From assembly GCA_045538305.1 (NCBI GenBank), contig JAZSRC010000016.1:62001-126000 (forward strand): 64,000 nt of DNA. The letters are read 5' to 3'. The notes under the pieces are model-generated. The model was not told the origin of the DNA, made no database searches, and saw only the letters and a list, made by a program, of their open reading frames with translations. Made by a program: the position numbers and the translations under genes. The DNA comes from SFHK01 sp045538305. Its GTDB lineage: Bacteria > Bacillota > Clostridia > Christensenellales > Aristaeellaceae. This document shows, piece after piece, positions 48,743 to 57,568 of this stretch (position 1 is its first letter; each line of letters begins with the position of its first letter).

Positions 48743-51700
48743 ATGTTTGAAAAAGTCTCAACCAATCTGGACTTTCTGACCAGAGAAAAAGAGATCCTGG
48801 CTCTGTGGAAGAAAAAGGAAATCTTCAAAAAATCCGTCGACCTGCGCAAAGGCGAGGACACCTTCACTTTCTATGACGGTCCGCCGACCGCAAACGGCAA
48901 GCCCCACATCGGCCACATCGAAACCCGTGCCATCAAGGATCTGATCCCGAGATATCAGACCATGAAGGGCAAGAATGTGCTCAGAAAAGCCGGTTGGGAT
49001 ACCCACGGTCTGCCGGTAGAGCTGGAAGTAGAAAAGCTGCTGGGCCTTGACGGTAAGGAGCAGATCGAAGCCTACGGCCTTGAGCCCTTCGTAAAGAAGT
49101 GCAAGGAATCCGTATGGAAGTATCAGGGTATGTGGGAGGAAATGTCCGACCGCGTAGGCTTCTGGTGCGATATGGAAAACCCCTACATCACCTATGAAGA
49201 CAACTACATTGAATCCGAGTGGTGGTCTCTTAAGGAAATCGCGAAAAAGGGACTTCTGTACAAGGGCCACAAGATTGTTCCCTATTGCCCCCGCTGCGGA
49301 ACCGCACTGTCCTCGCATGAGGTCTCTCAGGGCTACAAGGCCGTAAAGGAGCGCTCCGCCGTCGTTCGTTTCAAGCTCAAAGGCGAAGAAAATACCTATA
49401 TCTACGCATGGACCACCACGCCCTGGACGCTTCCCAGCAATACCGCGCTCTGCGTCAACGCAAATGAAACCTACGCAAAGTTTGACTTCGAAGGCCGCAC
49501 TGTTATCATGGGCGACGCGCTGATTGAAAAGGTACTGGGCGAGGGCGCAGAAGTTTCCAATAAAACCACGTTCCCCGGAAGCGAGCTCGTCGGATTGAAG
49601 TATGAACCGCTGTTTGATTTCCAGAAGGACGCCGTCAAAAAGGATCCCGACTGCGACAATGCATGGACCGTCATTGCCGATGACTACGTTACCATGTCCG
49701 ACGGTACCGGCATCGTTCACATTGCGCTGGCCTTCGGTGAAGATGATAACCGCGTCGGTAAGAAAAACCATATCCCCTTCCTGCAGCTGGTAAACACCAA
49801 GGGCGAAATGACCGAAGAAACCCCGTGGAGCGGCGTATTCGTAAAAAAGGCCGACCCCATGATCCTCAAGCAGCTGGAAGAAGAAGGCAAGCTGGTATCC
49901 GCACCCGTATTCGAGCATGAATACCCCTTCTGCTGGCGGTGCGATACGCCCCTCATCTACTACGCACGCGGCGGCTGGTTCATCCGCATGACGGCTGTAC
50001 ACGACGAGCTGATGAAGAACAACCAAACCATCAACTGGATGCCCGAAAACATCAAGGACGGCCGCTTTGGCAACTTCCTTGACAATGTTATCGACTGGGC
50101 TCTCTCCCGTGAGCGCTACTGGGGCACTCCCCTGCCGGTATGGGTTTGCGACTGCGGACACATGCACGTTATCGGCTCCCGTCAGGAGCTGGTGGAAATG
50201 GGCGAAAATGTAAAAGAAGATATCGAACTGCACCGCCCCTATATTGACGAAGTGGTTATCCCCTGCGAAAAGTGCGGCGGCAAAATGCACAGAACGCCCG
50301 AAGTTATCGACTGCTGGTACGATTCCGGCTCCATGCCCTTTGCGCAGTGGCACTACCCCTTTGAAAACAAAGAGGTATTCGAGGCGCGCTTCCCAGCGGA
50401 CTTCATTTCTGAAGCCATCGACCAGACCCGCGGCTGGTTCTACTCCCTGATCGCAATTTCCACATTGGTATTCGGCCAGTCTCCGTACAAGAACTGCCTC
50501 GTCATGGGCCATGTTCAGGACGCCGAAGGCCGCAAAATGAGCAAGCATATCGGTAACGTCGTCGATCCGTGGGAGGTTCTTGACAAGCAGGGCGCCGACG
50601 CCGTCCGCTGGTACTTCTATGCATCCGGCGCGCCGTGGCTGCCCACCCGCTTCTCCGGCTCGCTCGTAAGCGAAATGCAGGGTAAGTTCATGGGTACTTT
50701 GTGGAATACCTACGCGTTCTTCACGCTGTACGCTTCCATCGACAATTACAACCCGAACGCCAGCAAGGCCAATAAAGAAGATTTCACACTGATCGACCGC
50801 TGGGTGCTTTCCCGCCTGAATTCGCTGGTGGATTATGTGGATAAGGGCCTCAATGAGTATAAAATCACCGAAACCAGCCGCGCCATCGCAGACTTTGTGG
50901 ACGAGCTGTCTAACTGGTACGTTCGCCTGAACCGCGAAAGGTTCTGGGGCAAGGGCCTTGAAGGCACGAAGCTTGCCGCATTTGAAACCCTGTACACCGT
51001 GCTTGTCACCCTGACCAAGCTGCTTGCGCCCTACATCCCCTTCATGACCGATCATATGTACCAGAATTTGGTTGTGAATAATGTGGAAGGCGCGCCGGAA
51101 TCCGTACACCTTTGCGACTATCCTTCGGCCGACATGTCTCTGGTAGACAAGGAGCTGGAAGTCGGCATGGAAGAGGTAATGAGCGTTGTTCAGCTGGGCC
51201 GCGCCGCCCGAAATGCCGCATCCCTCAAGGTTCGCCAGCCGCTGTCCCGCTGCCTGATCAAGGGCGAAGCGCTGTCCGGAGAAATCGCCGAGCTGATCAA
51301 GAGCGAACTGAACGTAAAGAACGTAGAGTTCGTGGAGGACGCCCGCGAGTTCACCACCTATCATCTGAAGCCGCAGATGAGAACCCTTGGCAAAAAGTAC
51401 GGAAAGCTTCTGGGCAAAATCGGTCAGCAGCTGGCCGTGATGGACGGAAACGAAGTGGTCGACGCGTTTGAGCGCGGCGAAATCGTAACCTTCGAAATCG
51501 AAGGCACGAAGATCGAGCTGGAAAAGGACGACGTTCTCACCAGCCTCGATAAAAAGCCCGGCTTCGTCGCAGAAAGCGACAACGCCTACACAGTGGTTCT
51601 GGACACCAACCTCACCGAAGAGCTGATCAACGAAGGTTTCGTACGCGAAGTGATCAGCAAAGTACAGACCCTGCGCAAGGAAGCCGGCTTTGAAGTAACC

Positions 51701-51889
51701 GATCGCATCCGTCTTACCTGGCGCACCACCGACAAGCTTGCCGCCATCCTCGAGGGCGGAAAGAACGAGCTCATGCGCGCGGTTCTGGCCGTATCCGCCG
51801 AAAACGATGATGCCGAAGAAGGCGCCTTCGTACGTGAAATGAAGATCAACGGTGAAAATGCGGTGCTTGCCGTCAAAGTAGTAAAATAA
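48743..51889 (+). CDS. ileS: Isoleucyl-tRNA synthetase
   Basis: 1048-residue class I synthetase. HIGH motif is PHIGHIE (H55-H58), and the KMSK loop is GRKMSKHIGN near residue 600. The long CP1 editing domain (~180-390) includes the WTTTPWTLPSNTALCVN stretch. The C-terminal ~250 residues are extended and lack the C4 zinc finger that ends the common bacterial type. This and the length point to the eukaryote-like IleRS type 2, which in other bacteria is less sensitive to mupirocin; that inference is from architecture only. ATG 48743 follows AGGGAGG; expression is controlled by the T-box leader. Confidence 0.96.
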   Translation: MFEKVSTNLDFLTREKEILALWKKKEIFKKSVDLRKGEDTFTFYDGPPTANGKPHIGHIETRAIKDLIPRYQTMKGKNVLRKAGWDTHGLPVELEVEKLLGLDGKEQIEAYGLEPFVKKCKESVWKYQGMWEEMSDRVGFWCDMENPYITYEDNYIESEWWSLKEIAKKGLLYKGHKIVPYCPRCGTALSSHEVSQGYKAVKERSAVVRFKLKGEENTYIYAWTTTPWTLPSNTALCVNANETYAKFDFEGRTVIMGDALIEKVLGEGAEVSNKTTFPGSELVGLKYEPLFDFQKDAVKKDPDCDNAWTVIADDYVTMSDGTGIVHIALAFGEDDNRVGKKNHIPFLQLVNTKGEMTEETPWSGVFVKKADPMILKQLEEEGKLVSAPVFEHEYPFCWRCDTPLIYYARGGWFIRMTAVHDELMKNNQTINWMPENIKDGRFGNFLDNVIDWALSRERYWGTPLPVWVCDCGHMHVIGSRQELVEMGENVKEDIELHRPYIDEVVIPCEKCGGKMHRTPEVIDCWYDSGSMPFAQWHYPFENKEVFEARFPADFISEAIDQTRGWFYSLIAISTLVFGQSPYKNCLVMGHVQDAEGRKMSKHIGNVVDPWEVLDKQGADAVRWYFYASGAPWLPTRFSGSLVSEMQGKFMGTLWNTYAFFTLYASIDNYNPNASKANKEDFTLIDRWVLSRLNSLVDYVDKGLNEYKITETSRAIADFVDELSNWYVRLNRERFWGKGLEGTKLAAFETLYTVLVTLTKLLAPYIPFMTDHMYQNLVVNNVEGAPESVHLCDYPSADMSLVDKELEVGMEEVMSVVQLGRAARNAASLKVRQPLSRCLIKGEALSGEIAELIKSELNVKNVEFVEDAREFTTYHLKPQMRTLGKKYGKLLGKIGQQLAVMDGNEVVDAFERGEIVTFEIEGTKIELEKDDVLTSLDKKPGFVAESDNAYTVVLDTNLTEELINEGFVREVISKVQTLRKEAGFEVTDRIRLTWRTTDKLAAILEGGKNELMRAVLAVSAENDDAEEGAFVREMKINGENAVLAVKVVK

Positions 51890-51900
51890 ACTGATTCCCG

Positions 51901-51928
51901 GGCGCATGCGCCAAATACCGCATGCGCC
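51901..51928 (+). terminator. Terminator-like hairpin after ileS
   Basis: GGCGCATGCG with CGCATGCGCC, 8-nt loop, no T-run after it. Weak evidence for termination. Confidence 0.45.
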
Positions 51929-51968
51929 TGACTCTAAACAGCCACACCCCCGAACAAGGAGGATTGCA

Positions 51969-52721
51969 ATGGGTATTCGCGACTGGTTTAAGCGCAAAAG
52001 CGCTCAGGCGTACGTATCCCCGACAGAAGAATCCGTTCCCGCAGCCAAAACCCCGGAAACGGAAGATACTGAGTTCACCGCAGCCAAAGATAACGATCAA
52101 CCGGAGCAGCAGGATGTGGACAGCGATGCAATCGTAATCGAAGAAGAAGCGCCCGACGCCTTCGAAATCGACGATATTATCGCCGCCGACCCTGATCCCA
52201 CCCTCAGCGACCTGGATTTTTCGGAATTCTGGCACGACACCAAGGAATCCCTGCGCCGTCATATGTGCGCTGCGCCGGATTATAAAATGATCCGCGATGT
52301 GGAAGAATGCCTGGGCTATAAGCTGCCCGCCAGCTATATCGAGCTTATGAAAAAGCATAACGGCGGCCTTTTGAACCGCTGTTGGTTCCCGCTTGTTCCG
52401 AATGCGAAGCAATACAGCGATTTTGTTCAGATTTCCGGTTTTTTCGGGATCGGCTCAGAGGCCCCCTATTCTCTTTGCGGCAAATTCGGCAGCCATTTCC
52501 TGATTGAGGGGCTCAGAAACGCCGAGAGCATTACGGGAATCGCTATCTCCAACGTCATTTCCCCTGCCCGCGGCTTAATCCTTCTGGATTACGAAACGTG
52601 CGGCATAAACGGCGAGCCAGAGATCGCATACGTAAATTCGGAATCCGGTGAAAAGACTGCCATTGCCCGAAATTTCGAAGCCTTTGTACGCGGTCTTCGG
52701 GCAAGCGGCGGAAACTACTGA
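51969..52721 (+). CDS. SMI1/KNR4 (SUKH) domain protein
   Basis: 250 residues. The first ~90 are acidic and low-complexity (many D, E, P, T), probably disordered, after a short basic start (MGIRDWFKRKSAQ). The SUKH domain covers ~100-250: MIRDVEECLGYKLPASYIELMKKHNGGLLN is the classic opening, then GFFGIGSEAPYSL and GLILLDYETCG. SUKH proteins are often immunity partners of polymorphic toxins, but many free-standing ones have unknown roles; no toxin gene is adjacent. ATG follows AAGGAGG. Independent of ileS or read through a weak hairpin. Confidence 0.87.
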   Translation: MGIRDWFKRKSAQAYVSPTEESVPAAKTPETEDTEFTAAKDNDQPEQQDVDSDAIVIEEEAPDAFEIDDIIAADPDPTLSDLDFSEFWHDTKESLRRHMCAAPDYKMIRDVEECLGYKLPASYIELMKKHNGGLLNRCWFPLVPNAKQYSDFVQISGFFGIGSEAPYSLCGKFGSHFLIEGLRNAESITGIAISNVISPARGLILLDYETCGINGEPEIAYVNSESGEKTAIARNFEAFVRGLRASGGNY

Positions 52722-52735
52722 TCGGTATTCAAAAA

Positions 52736-52776
52736 GGAAAAGCAGCCGGTTACAGCATCGGCTGCTTTCCCCTTTT
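52736..52776 (+). terminator. Intrinsic terminator after SUKH gene
   Basis: GGAAAAGCAGCCG (52736-52748) pairs with CGGCTGCTTTCC (52759-52770), then CCTTTTT. Confidence 0.85.
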
Positions 52777-52801
52777 TGGACAATATCCCCTGCCGCGAAT
52801 G

Positions 52802-52830
52802 TTGACGTGTCCCCATCCATATGTTAAAAT
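52802..52830 (+). promoter_or_regulatory. Sigma-A promoter for etfB-etfA-dehydrogenase
   Basis: TTGACG (52802-52807), 17-bp spacer, TAAAAT (52825-52830). No extra operator is obvious. Confidence 0.75.
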
Positions 52831-52872
52831 ATTGTATACGTTCCACATACAAATCAGGAAGTGATTCTTTTT

Positions 52873-53652
52873 ATGAATATCTTTGTTGCAATCAAGCAGG
52901 TTCCGTCCACCAATAAGGTTCAGGTAGACGAAAAAACGGGCGTACTGAAGCGCGAGGGCATTACCTCCAAAATGAATCCGTACGATCTGTTCGCACTGGA
53001 GACTGCGCTGCGCCTGAAGGAGCAGTACGGCGGCAAAATCACCGTGGGCACCATGGGTCCGCCGCAGGCAAAGGCCATCATACAGGAAGCGTACATGATG
53101 GGCGCTGACGAGGGCTATGTGTTTTCCGACAGAAGGCTTGGCGGCGCAGACGTGCTGGCAACCAGCTACACGCTGTCGCAAGCCATTCGCTCAATCGGAG
53201 ATTTCGATCTGATTATCTGTGGAAAGCAGACTACCGACGGCGATACCGCGCAGGTAGGTCCGGCAATCGCCGAGCATATGGGCATTCCCCACGCAGCATG
53301 GGTATCCGAACTTTCTGTGGCGGATGGCGGCGTGTATGCCGTACAGGAGCTTCAGGACATTGTTGAAAAGGTCTGGATGCCTTTCCCCTGTCTGATTACC
53401 GTAGAGCAGGATATCTATACACCCAGACTTCCCTCCCTTAAGAAAAAACGCGAAACCGAAAGCAGGCCGGTAACCATACTGGGGCTGGATTCCTTTATCG
53501 ATACCGATCCCGAGCATTACGGCTTGAGCGGAAGCCCCACGCAGGTGGAGCGGATCTTCCCGCCGGAAAACGATGTGGTTCGCGAAAGCTGGGAAGGCGA
53601 AAACATGGCGGATAAGCTTTTTGACCATCTTAAGCAAAAGAAATTTCTGTAA
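52873..53652 (+). CDS. etfB: Electron transfer flavoprotein, beta subunit
   Basis: 259 residues. The EtfB signature includes VAIKQVP at the start, NPYDLFALETALRLKE, GKQTTDGDTAQVGPAIAEHMGIP (nucleotide-binding, with the extended loop of bifurcating Etfs) and LPSLKKKRE. It pairs with EtfA to carry FAD; in bifurcating complexes EtfB holds the bifurcating flavin. ATG 52873 follows AGGAAGTG. First gene of a three-gene cassette with etfA and a FAD dehydrogenase. Confidence 0.94.
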   Translation: MNIFVAIKQVPSTNKVQVDEKTGVLKREGITSKMNPYDLFALETALRLKEQYGGKITVGTMGPPQAKAIIQEAYMMGADEGYVFSDRRLGGADVLATSYTLSQAIRSIGDFDLIICGKQTTDGDTAQVGPAIAEHMGIPHAAWVSELSVADGGVYAVQELQDIVEKVWMPFPCLITVEQDIYTPRLPSLKKKRETESRPVTILGLDSFIDTDPEHYGLSGSPTQVERIFPPENDVVRESWEGENMADKLFDHLKQKKFL

Positions 53653-53669
53653 GGAGGGGTACGCAGGCT

Positions 53670-54854
53670 ATGGCTTCCATTGCAATTCTCGAAAGAAAGT
53701 GTACGCTGTGCGGCAAATGCGAAAGCGCATGCCCCTTCGGCGCAATCGAGCTTACAAACAATAAGCCTGAGATCAACGCTGCCTGCCGCGTGTGCGGCGT
53801 TTGCATCAAGGTATGCGAGCAGAAAGCGATTATCAAGCTTGAAACCAGGGTAAAAACCGTAGATAAGTCCAAATGGAACGGCATTATGGTATTTGCCGAG
53901 GTTACCGGCGGAAAAATGCATCCGGTTTCCATTGAGCTTCTCGGTAAGGCGCAGGAGCTGAAGGGAAATACAAACCATGCGATTACCGCCGTTCTGATCG
54001 GCGATAAGGTGCGCGCGCACGCGCAGGAGCTTCGCCATTTCGGCGCAGAAAACATACTGGTATACGAGGATAGCGAACTGTCCTATTTCCGCGCAGACGC
54101 CTTTGCGGATCAGATGGCGGACGCCATCCGGTATATAAAGCCGTCTGTAGTTCTGGTCGGTGCAACGGCTCTGGGGCGTTCTCTTGCGCCTCGCCTGGCC
54201 ACCCGCTTTCATACAGGCCTGACGGCGGACTGCACCAAGCTGGAAATGCGCGAAAACAGCGATCTGGTTCAGATTCGCCCTGCATTTGGCGGAAATATCA
54301 TGGCGCAGATTATTACCACAAACACGCGTCCGCAGTTTGCCACCGTGCGCTATAAGGTCATGAACGCACCCGTAAGAAGCGCCGAACCAAAAGGCACGAT
54401 TATCGAGCGCAAAACGGCAAAAATCACTTCGCCCTCGCGGTTTGTATCGCAAACGCCCGTTCAGAAAAGCGCAAATATCTCGGATGCCGAAATCATCGTA
54501 GCCGCCGGACGCGCCATCCGCAAGGAATCGGATCTCAACATGATCCGCGAGCTTGCTTCCCTTCTCGGCGGTGAATGGGCTACGTCGCGTCCCCTGGTCG
54601 AAAAAGGCTGGAATACAAACCTGCGCCAGATCGGTCTTTCCGGCCGTACGGTCAAGCCAAGGCTGCTGATTGCCTGCGGCATCAGCGGCGCAATTCAGTT
54701 TACCGCCAGCATGAAGGATTCCGACCACATCATCGCCATAAACTCCGACCCCGAAGCCCCGATTTTTGCATCGGCACATGTGGGCATTGTGGGCGATATA
54801 TATGAAATCATTCCCGAGCTCATCAGAAGAATCAAGGAGGCGCGCGGAATATGA
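53670..54854 (+). CDS. etfA: Electron transfer flavoprotein, alpha subunit with N-terminal ferredoxin domain
   Basis: 394 residues. Two [4Fe-4S] clusters are predicted from C11, C14, C17, C21 and C39, C42, C45, C49. Then come the EtfA N-domain (~70-250) and the FAD-binding C-domain with GLSGRTVKPRLLIACGISGA and AINSDPEAPIF. The ferredoxin extension is typical of Etf partners of clostridial dehydrogenases, such as LctC of Acetobacterium. GGAGGGG precedes the ATG. The stop overlaps the next start by 4 bp (ATGA), so the dehydrogenase is translated in step. Confidence 0.95.
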   Translation: MASIAILERKCTLCGKCESACPFGAIELTNNKPEINAACRVCGVCIKVCEQKAIIKLETRVKTVDKSKWNGIMVFAEVTGGKMHPVSIELLGKAQELKGNTNHAITAVLIGDKVRAHAQELRHFGAENILVYEDSELSYFRADAFADQMADAIRYIKPSVVLVGATALGRSLAPRLATRFHTGLTADCTKLEMRENSDLVQIRPAFGGNIMAQIITTNTRPQFATVRYKVMNAPVRSAEPKGTIIERKTAKITSPSRFVSQTPVQKSANISDAEIIVAAGRAIRKESDLNMIRELASLLGGEWATSRPLVEKGWNTNLRQIGLSGRTVKPRLLIACGISGAIQFTASMKDSDHIIAINSDPEAPIFASAHVGIVGDIYEIIPELIRRIKEARGI

Positions 54855-56245
54855 AATTCAATAAAGTAACGCAAAGCGACATTTCCGCGTTCATTGATAT
54901 TGCGGGGAAGGATCGCGTGTTTACCGGCGAAAGCATTTCCGAGGACTATGCCCGCGATGAAATGACAGAATACGGCCTGTTCATGCCGGAAGCGGTCATT
55001 CAGGCGGAAACCACCGAGGAAATCAGCCGCATACTTCGATACTGTAACGAGCATCTGATTCCGGTCACCCCGCGCGGCGCGGGAACAGGCCTTTGCGGCG
55101 GATGCGTAGCCAAGCACGGCGGCATCGTGCTTTCCACGGAGAGAATGAAAAAGCTGATCGAGCTGGATCCCGTTAACATGACGGCAACCGTTCAGCCCGG
55201 TTTGCTGCTGATGGAGTTTTCAAAGATGCTGGAGGGCAGCGGGCTGTTCTATCCGCCGGATCCCGGCGAAAAAAGCGCAACCCTCGGCGGAAACGTAATG
55301 ACAAACGCCGGCGGCATGCGCGCTGTGCGCTTCGGCGTTACGCGCGATTACGTGCTGGGCATGAAATTTGTGTTGGCGTCGGGCGAGGTTCTGACGCTTG
55401 GCGGAAAAACCGTAAAAACCTCCAGCGGCTATAACCTCATTCATCTGATCTGCGGAAGCGAGGGCACACTGGGCTTCTTATCCGAAATCACGCTCAAACT
55501 GATTGCAGAGCCCAAGGCAAATGTCAGCCTGCTGGCGCCGTTTGACAGTCTGGAAAAATGCGTGGAAGCCGTTTCTCCGGTGCTTTCCGGCACACAGCCC
55601 ACGGCGGTGGAATTCATGGAGCGCGAGGTTATTGAAGACAGCGAAAAATACCTCGGAAAGCAATTCCCCGACAAGAGTGCAAACGCATATTTGCTGGTGC
55701 GCCTGGACGGTGCGGACCTGAACGCGCTTTCACCTGCCGTAGACGCGCTGACCGATATTCTTCTGGAAGCCGGCGCAAACGATGTGCTGCTTGCAGATAC
55801 GGACGAGCGCAAAACCTCCATCTGGGACGCGCGCGGCGCATTTTTGGAAGCCATCAAGGGCGGCACGAAGTCCATGGACGAGTGTGACGTAGTTGTTCCC
55901 CGAAACTCAATTGCCGCGTTTGTTCTGGAAAGCCAGCGCTTAAGCAAACTGTACGGCCTTCGCGTGCGCTCCTTCGGCCACGCAGGCGATGGAAATCTTC
56001 ACATTTATGCCTGTCAGGACGACGTACCCGACGATCTATGGAAGAAAAATGTTGCCGCGCTCATGCAGGGACTGTACGACCGAGCCCGTGAGCTTGGCGG
56101 ACAGATTTCCGGCGAACACGGCGTGGGACATGCCAAACGCGAATTCCTGTTTGAATCCGCCGGTGAAACCCCCATCGCCATCATGCGCGGCATCAAATAC
56201 GCCTTTGATCCAAACGGCATACTGAATCCCGGAAAAATCGTATAA
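54851..56245 (+). CDS. FAD-dependent 2-hydroxyacid dehydrogenase (D-lactate/glycolate oxidase type)
   Basis: 464 residues of the GlcD/D-LDH flavoprotein family. The FAD-binding type-4 domain has PVTPRGAGTGLCGGCVAKHGG and the NVMTNAGGMRAVRFGVTRDYVLG loop. The C-terminal FAD-oxidase domain ends with HAGDGNLHIYACQDD and ISGEHGVGHAKREF, which contain the catalytic and metal-binding His residues. Together with etfB-etfA it matches the LctBCD type, which oxidises lactate with NAD by flavin-based electron confurcation with ferredoxin. Glycolate or another 2-hydroxyacid is possible. No lactate permease or racemase is adjacent. Confidence 0.93.
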   Translation: MKFNKVTQSDISAFIDIAGKDRVFTGESISEDYARDEMTEYGLFMPEAVIQAETTEEISRILRYCNEHLIPVTPRGAGTGLCGGCVAKHGGIVLSTERMKKLIELDPVNMTATVQPGLLLMEFSKMLEGSGLFYPPDPGEKSATLGGNVMTNAGGMRAVRFGVTRDYVLGMKFVLASGEVLTLGGKTVKTSSGYNLIHLICGSEGTLGFLSEITLKLIAEPKANVSLLAPFDSLEKCVEAVSPVLSGTQPTAVEFMEREVIEDSEKYLGKQFPDKSANAYLLVRLDGADLNALSPAVDALTDILLEAGANDVLLADTDERKTSIWDARGAFLEAIKGGTKSMDECDVVVPRNSIAAFVLESQRLSKLYGLRVRSFGHAGDGNLHIYACQDDVPDDLWKKNVAALMQGLYDRARELGGQISGEHGVGHAKREFLFESAGETPIAIMRGIKYAFDPNGILNPGKIV

Positions 56246-56248
56246 AAA

Positions 56249-56290
56249 ACAGCGCTTATCCGGAAACGTGCGGATAAGCGCTGTTTTTAT
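56249..56290. terminator. Terminator between the dehydrogenase and M20 genes
   Basis: ACAGCGCTTATCCG (56249-56262) with CGGATAAGCGCTGT (56271-56284), 14-bp perfect stem, then TTTTAT; A-rich on the left, so it may also serve the convergent gene. Confidence 0.9.
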
Positions 56291-56296
56291 ATACGC

Positions 56297-57433
56297 CTAT
56301 TTAAAATAGGCAAGCACAACCGAAAGCGCGGATTTAAGGCCCGTAGTGAGCGAAGCAATATTGATCCACTCCTCACGCGTATGCTCTTTGCCGCCCTCCA
56401 CCGCACCGATGGTAACTGCGGGAACGCCGATGGCAAGCGCGCTGTTTGCGTCGGTCGAACCGGATCTGAACGCAATCTCCTCCCCGGTCCAGTGCTTGAG
56501 AATTCCGGCCATGCGCGAAGACAAATCCTCCAGCGCGTTTTCATCCACATCGCCCGTGCAGGGACGCACACCAAGAACCTCTACAGATATATCCAGACCC
56601 TCCTGCTTCAGGTTCTGAATCGTCTGATCAAAAAACTCGCTCATTTCCTGCAGGCACTCCCTGTCCTCAGAGCGATATTCGTACAGTATCGAGCATCTGT
56701 CACAAATGGTATTAACCGTCGTTCCTCCCTCGATCACGCCAACATTATAGGTGGTTTTTGCCTTCGTAGGAGGCGTTTTTTCATACAGCTTTTGAATCAC
56801 CCTAGCCATGTGCACAATGGCATTGGTGTTTCCGTACGCACCGTAGGAATGCCCGCCCTCTGCGCGGACGGTTATCTTCATACGCACGCTGCCTACCGCC
56901 TTATTGACCACGTGCTTCATATCTCCGTCGATCGAAATCAATTCACGGACGCGCTCGCTGTAGTCCTCCATAATCCGTTTGCTGCCCTTGAGGTTACCAA
57001 GCCCCTCCTCGCCGGCGTTGGCAACGATCAATACGCCGATTTCCGGCTTTTTACCGCAATGAATCGCGTATTTTGCCGCCATCATCAGAGCGACAAGGTT
57101 GGCAGTGTCATCCCCGATGCCCGGAGCGTACATGCGCCCGCCTTCCTCGCGAATGACAAAATCTTCGGTATCCGGAAAAACAATATCCGTATGCGCCATG
57201 ATTACGGCCACGGGATTATGTTCGGTAACGCCAAGCGGCAAAACGACGTTCAGCGCCTCATCCACATATACATTCTTCGCGCCCTGAACGTTCAGCCAGC
57301 TTTTGACAAACTCCGCGCGCCTTTCCTCATGAAGCGACGGCGCGGGAATTCTGCCCAGCGATCTTAACAGCATAATCGCTTCATCCGCTTGCGCTTCGCA
57401 CCAGAGTTCCTGTTCCTTCGTTAAATACGCCAT
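56297..57433 (-). CDS. M20-family metallopeptidase
   Basis: 378 residues of the M20 family (PepT/ArgE-like). Metal-site motifs are MAHTDIVFP (H and D), PGIGDDTANLVAL (bridging Asp), NAGEEGLGNLKG (catalytic Glu pair), and the C-terminal EGGKEHTREEWI with its His. The dimerisation (lid) domain lies between ~190 and 300. It probably cleaves small peptides or acyl amino acids in the cytosol. ATG 57433 is preceded by AAAGGGGCG; the longer frame to 57508 runs into the promoter. It has its own promoter. Confidence 0.9.
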   Translation of the reverse strand: MAYLTKEQELWCEAQADEAIMLLRSLGRIPAPSLHEERRAEFVKSWLNVQGAKNVYVDEALNVVLPLGVTEHNPVAVIMAHTDIVFPDTEDFVIREEGGRMYAPGIGDDTANLVALMMAAKYAIHCGKKPEIGVLIVANAGEEGLGNLKGSKRIMEDYSERVRELISIDGDMKHVVNKAVGSVRMKITVRAEGGHSYGAYGNTNAIVHMARVIQKLYEKTPPTKAKTTYNVGVIEGGTTVNTICDRCSILYEYRSEDRECLQEMSEFFDQTIQNLKQEGLDISVEVLGVRPCTGDVDENALEDLSSRMAGILKHWTGEEIAFRSGSTDANSALAIGVPAVTIGAVEGGKEHTREEWINIASLTTGLKSALSVVLAYFK

Positions 57434-57458
57434 CTTTTTCGCCCCTTTCCATAGGGGT

Positions 57459-57487
57459 ATGATAGACCAAACCACCCTGTATGTCAA
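57459..57487 (-). promoter_or_regulatory. Sigma-A promoter for the M20 peptidase gene
   Basis: On the - strand TTGACA (57487-57482), 17-bp spacer, TATCAT (57464-57459). Confidence 0.8.
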
Positions 57488-57519
57488 GAATGGATTATCG
57501 AAATCCATGAAAAACCGAA

Positions 57520-57556
57520 TAAAAAACGAAGGCTGGCATTTCTGCTCGGCCTTCGT
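57520..57556 (-). terminator. Terminator after flotillin gene
   Basis: On the - strand ACGAAGGC (57556-57549) pairs with GCCTTCGT (57533-57526), then TTTTTATTC. Confidence 0.8.
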
Positions 57557-57568
57557 CGGTTCAAAGGA

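Noticed and set aside
48758..51997. 1079-codon open frame on the minus strand across ileS
   Set aside because: Shadow of ileS; the + strand has HIGH/KMSK motifs and a T-box, the minus frame has no recognisable domain.
57442..57458. CCCCT-ATGGA-AAGGGG as an SD-masking hairpin for the M20 gene
   Set aside because: The left arm lies at or upstream of the expected transcription start, so it would not be in the mRNA.
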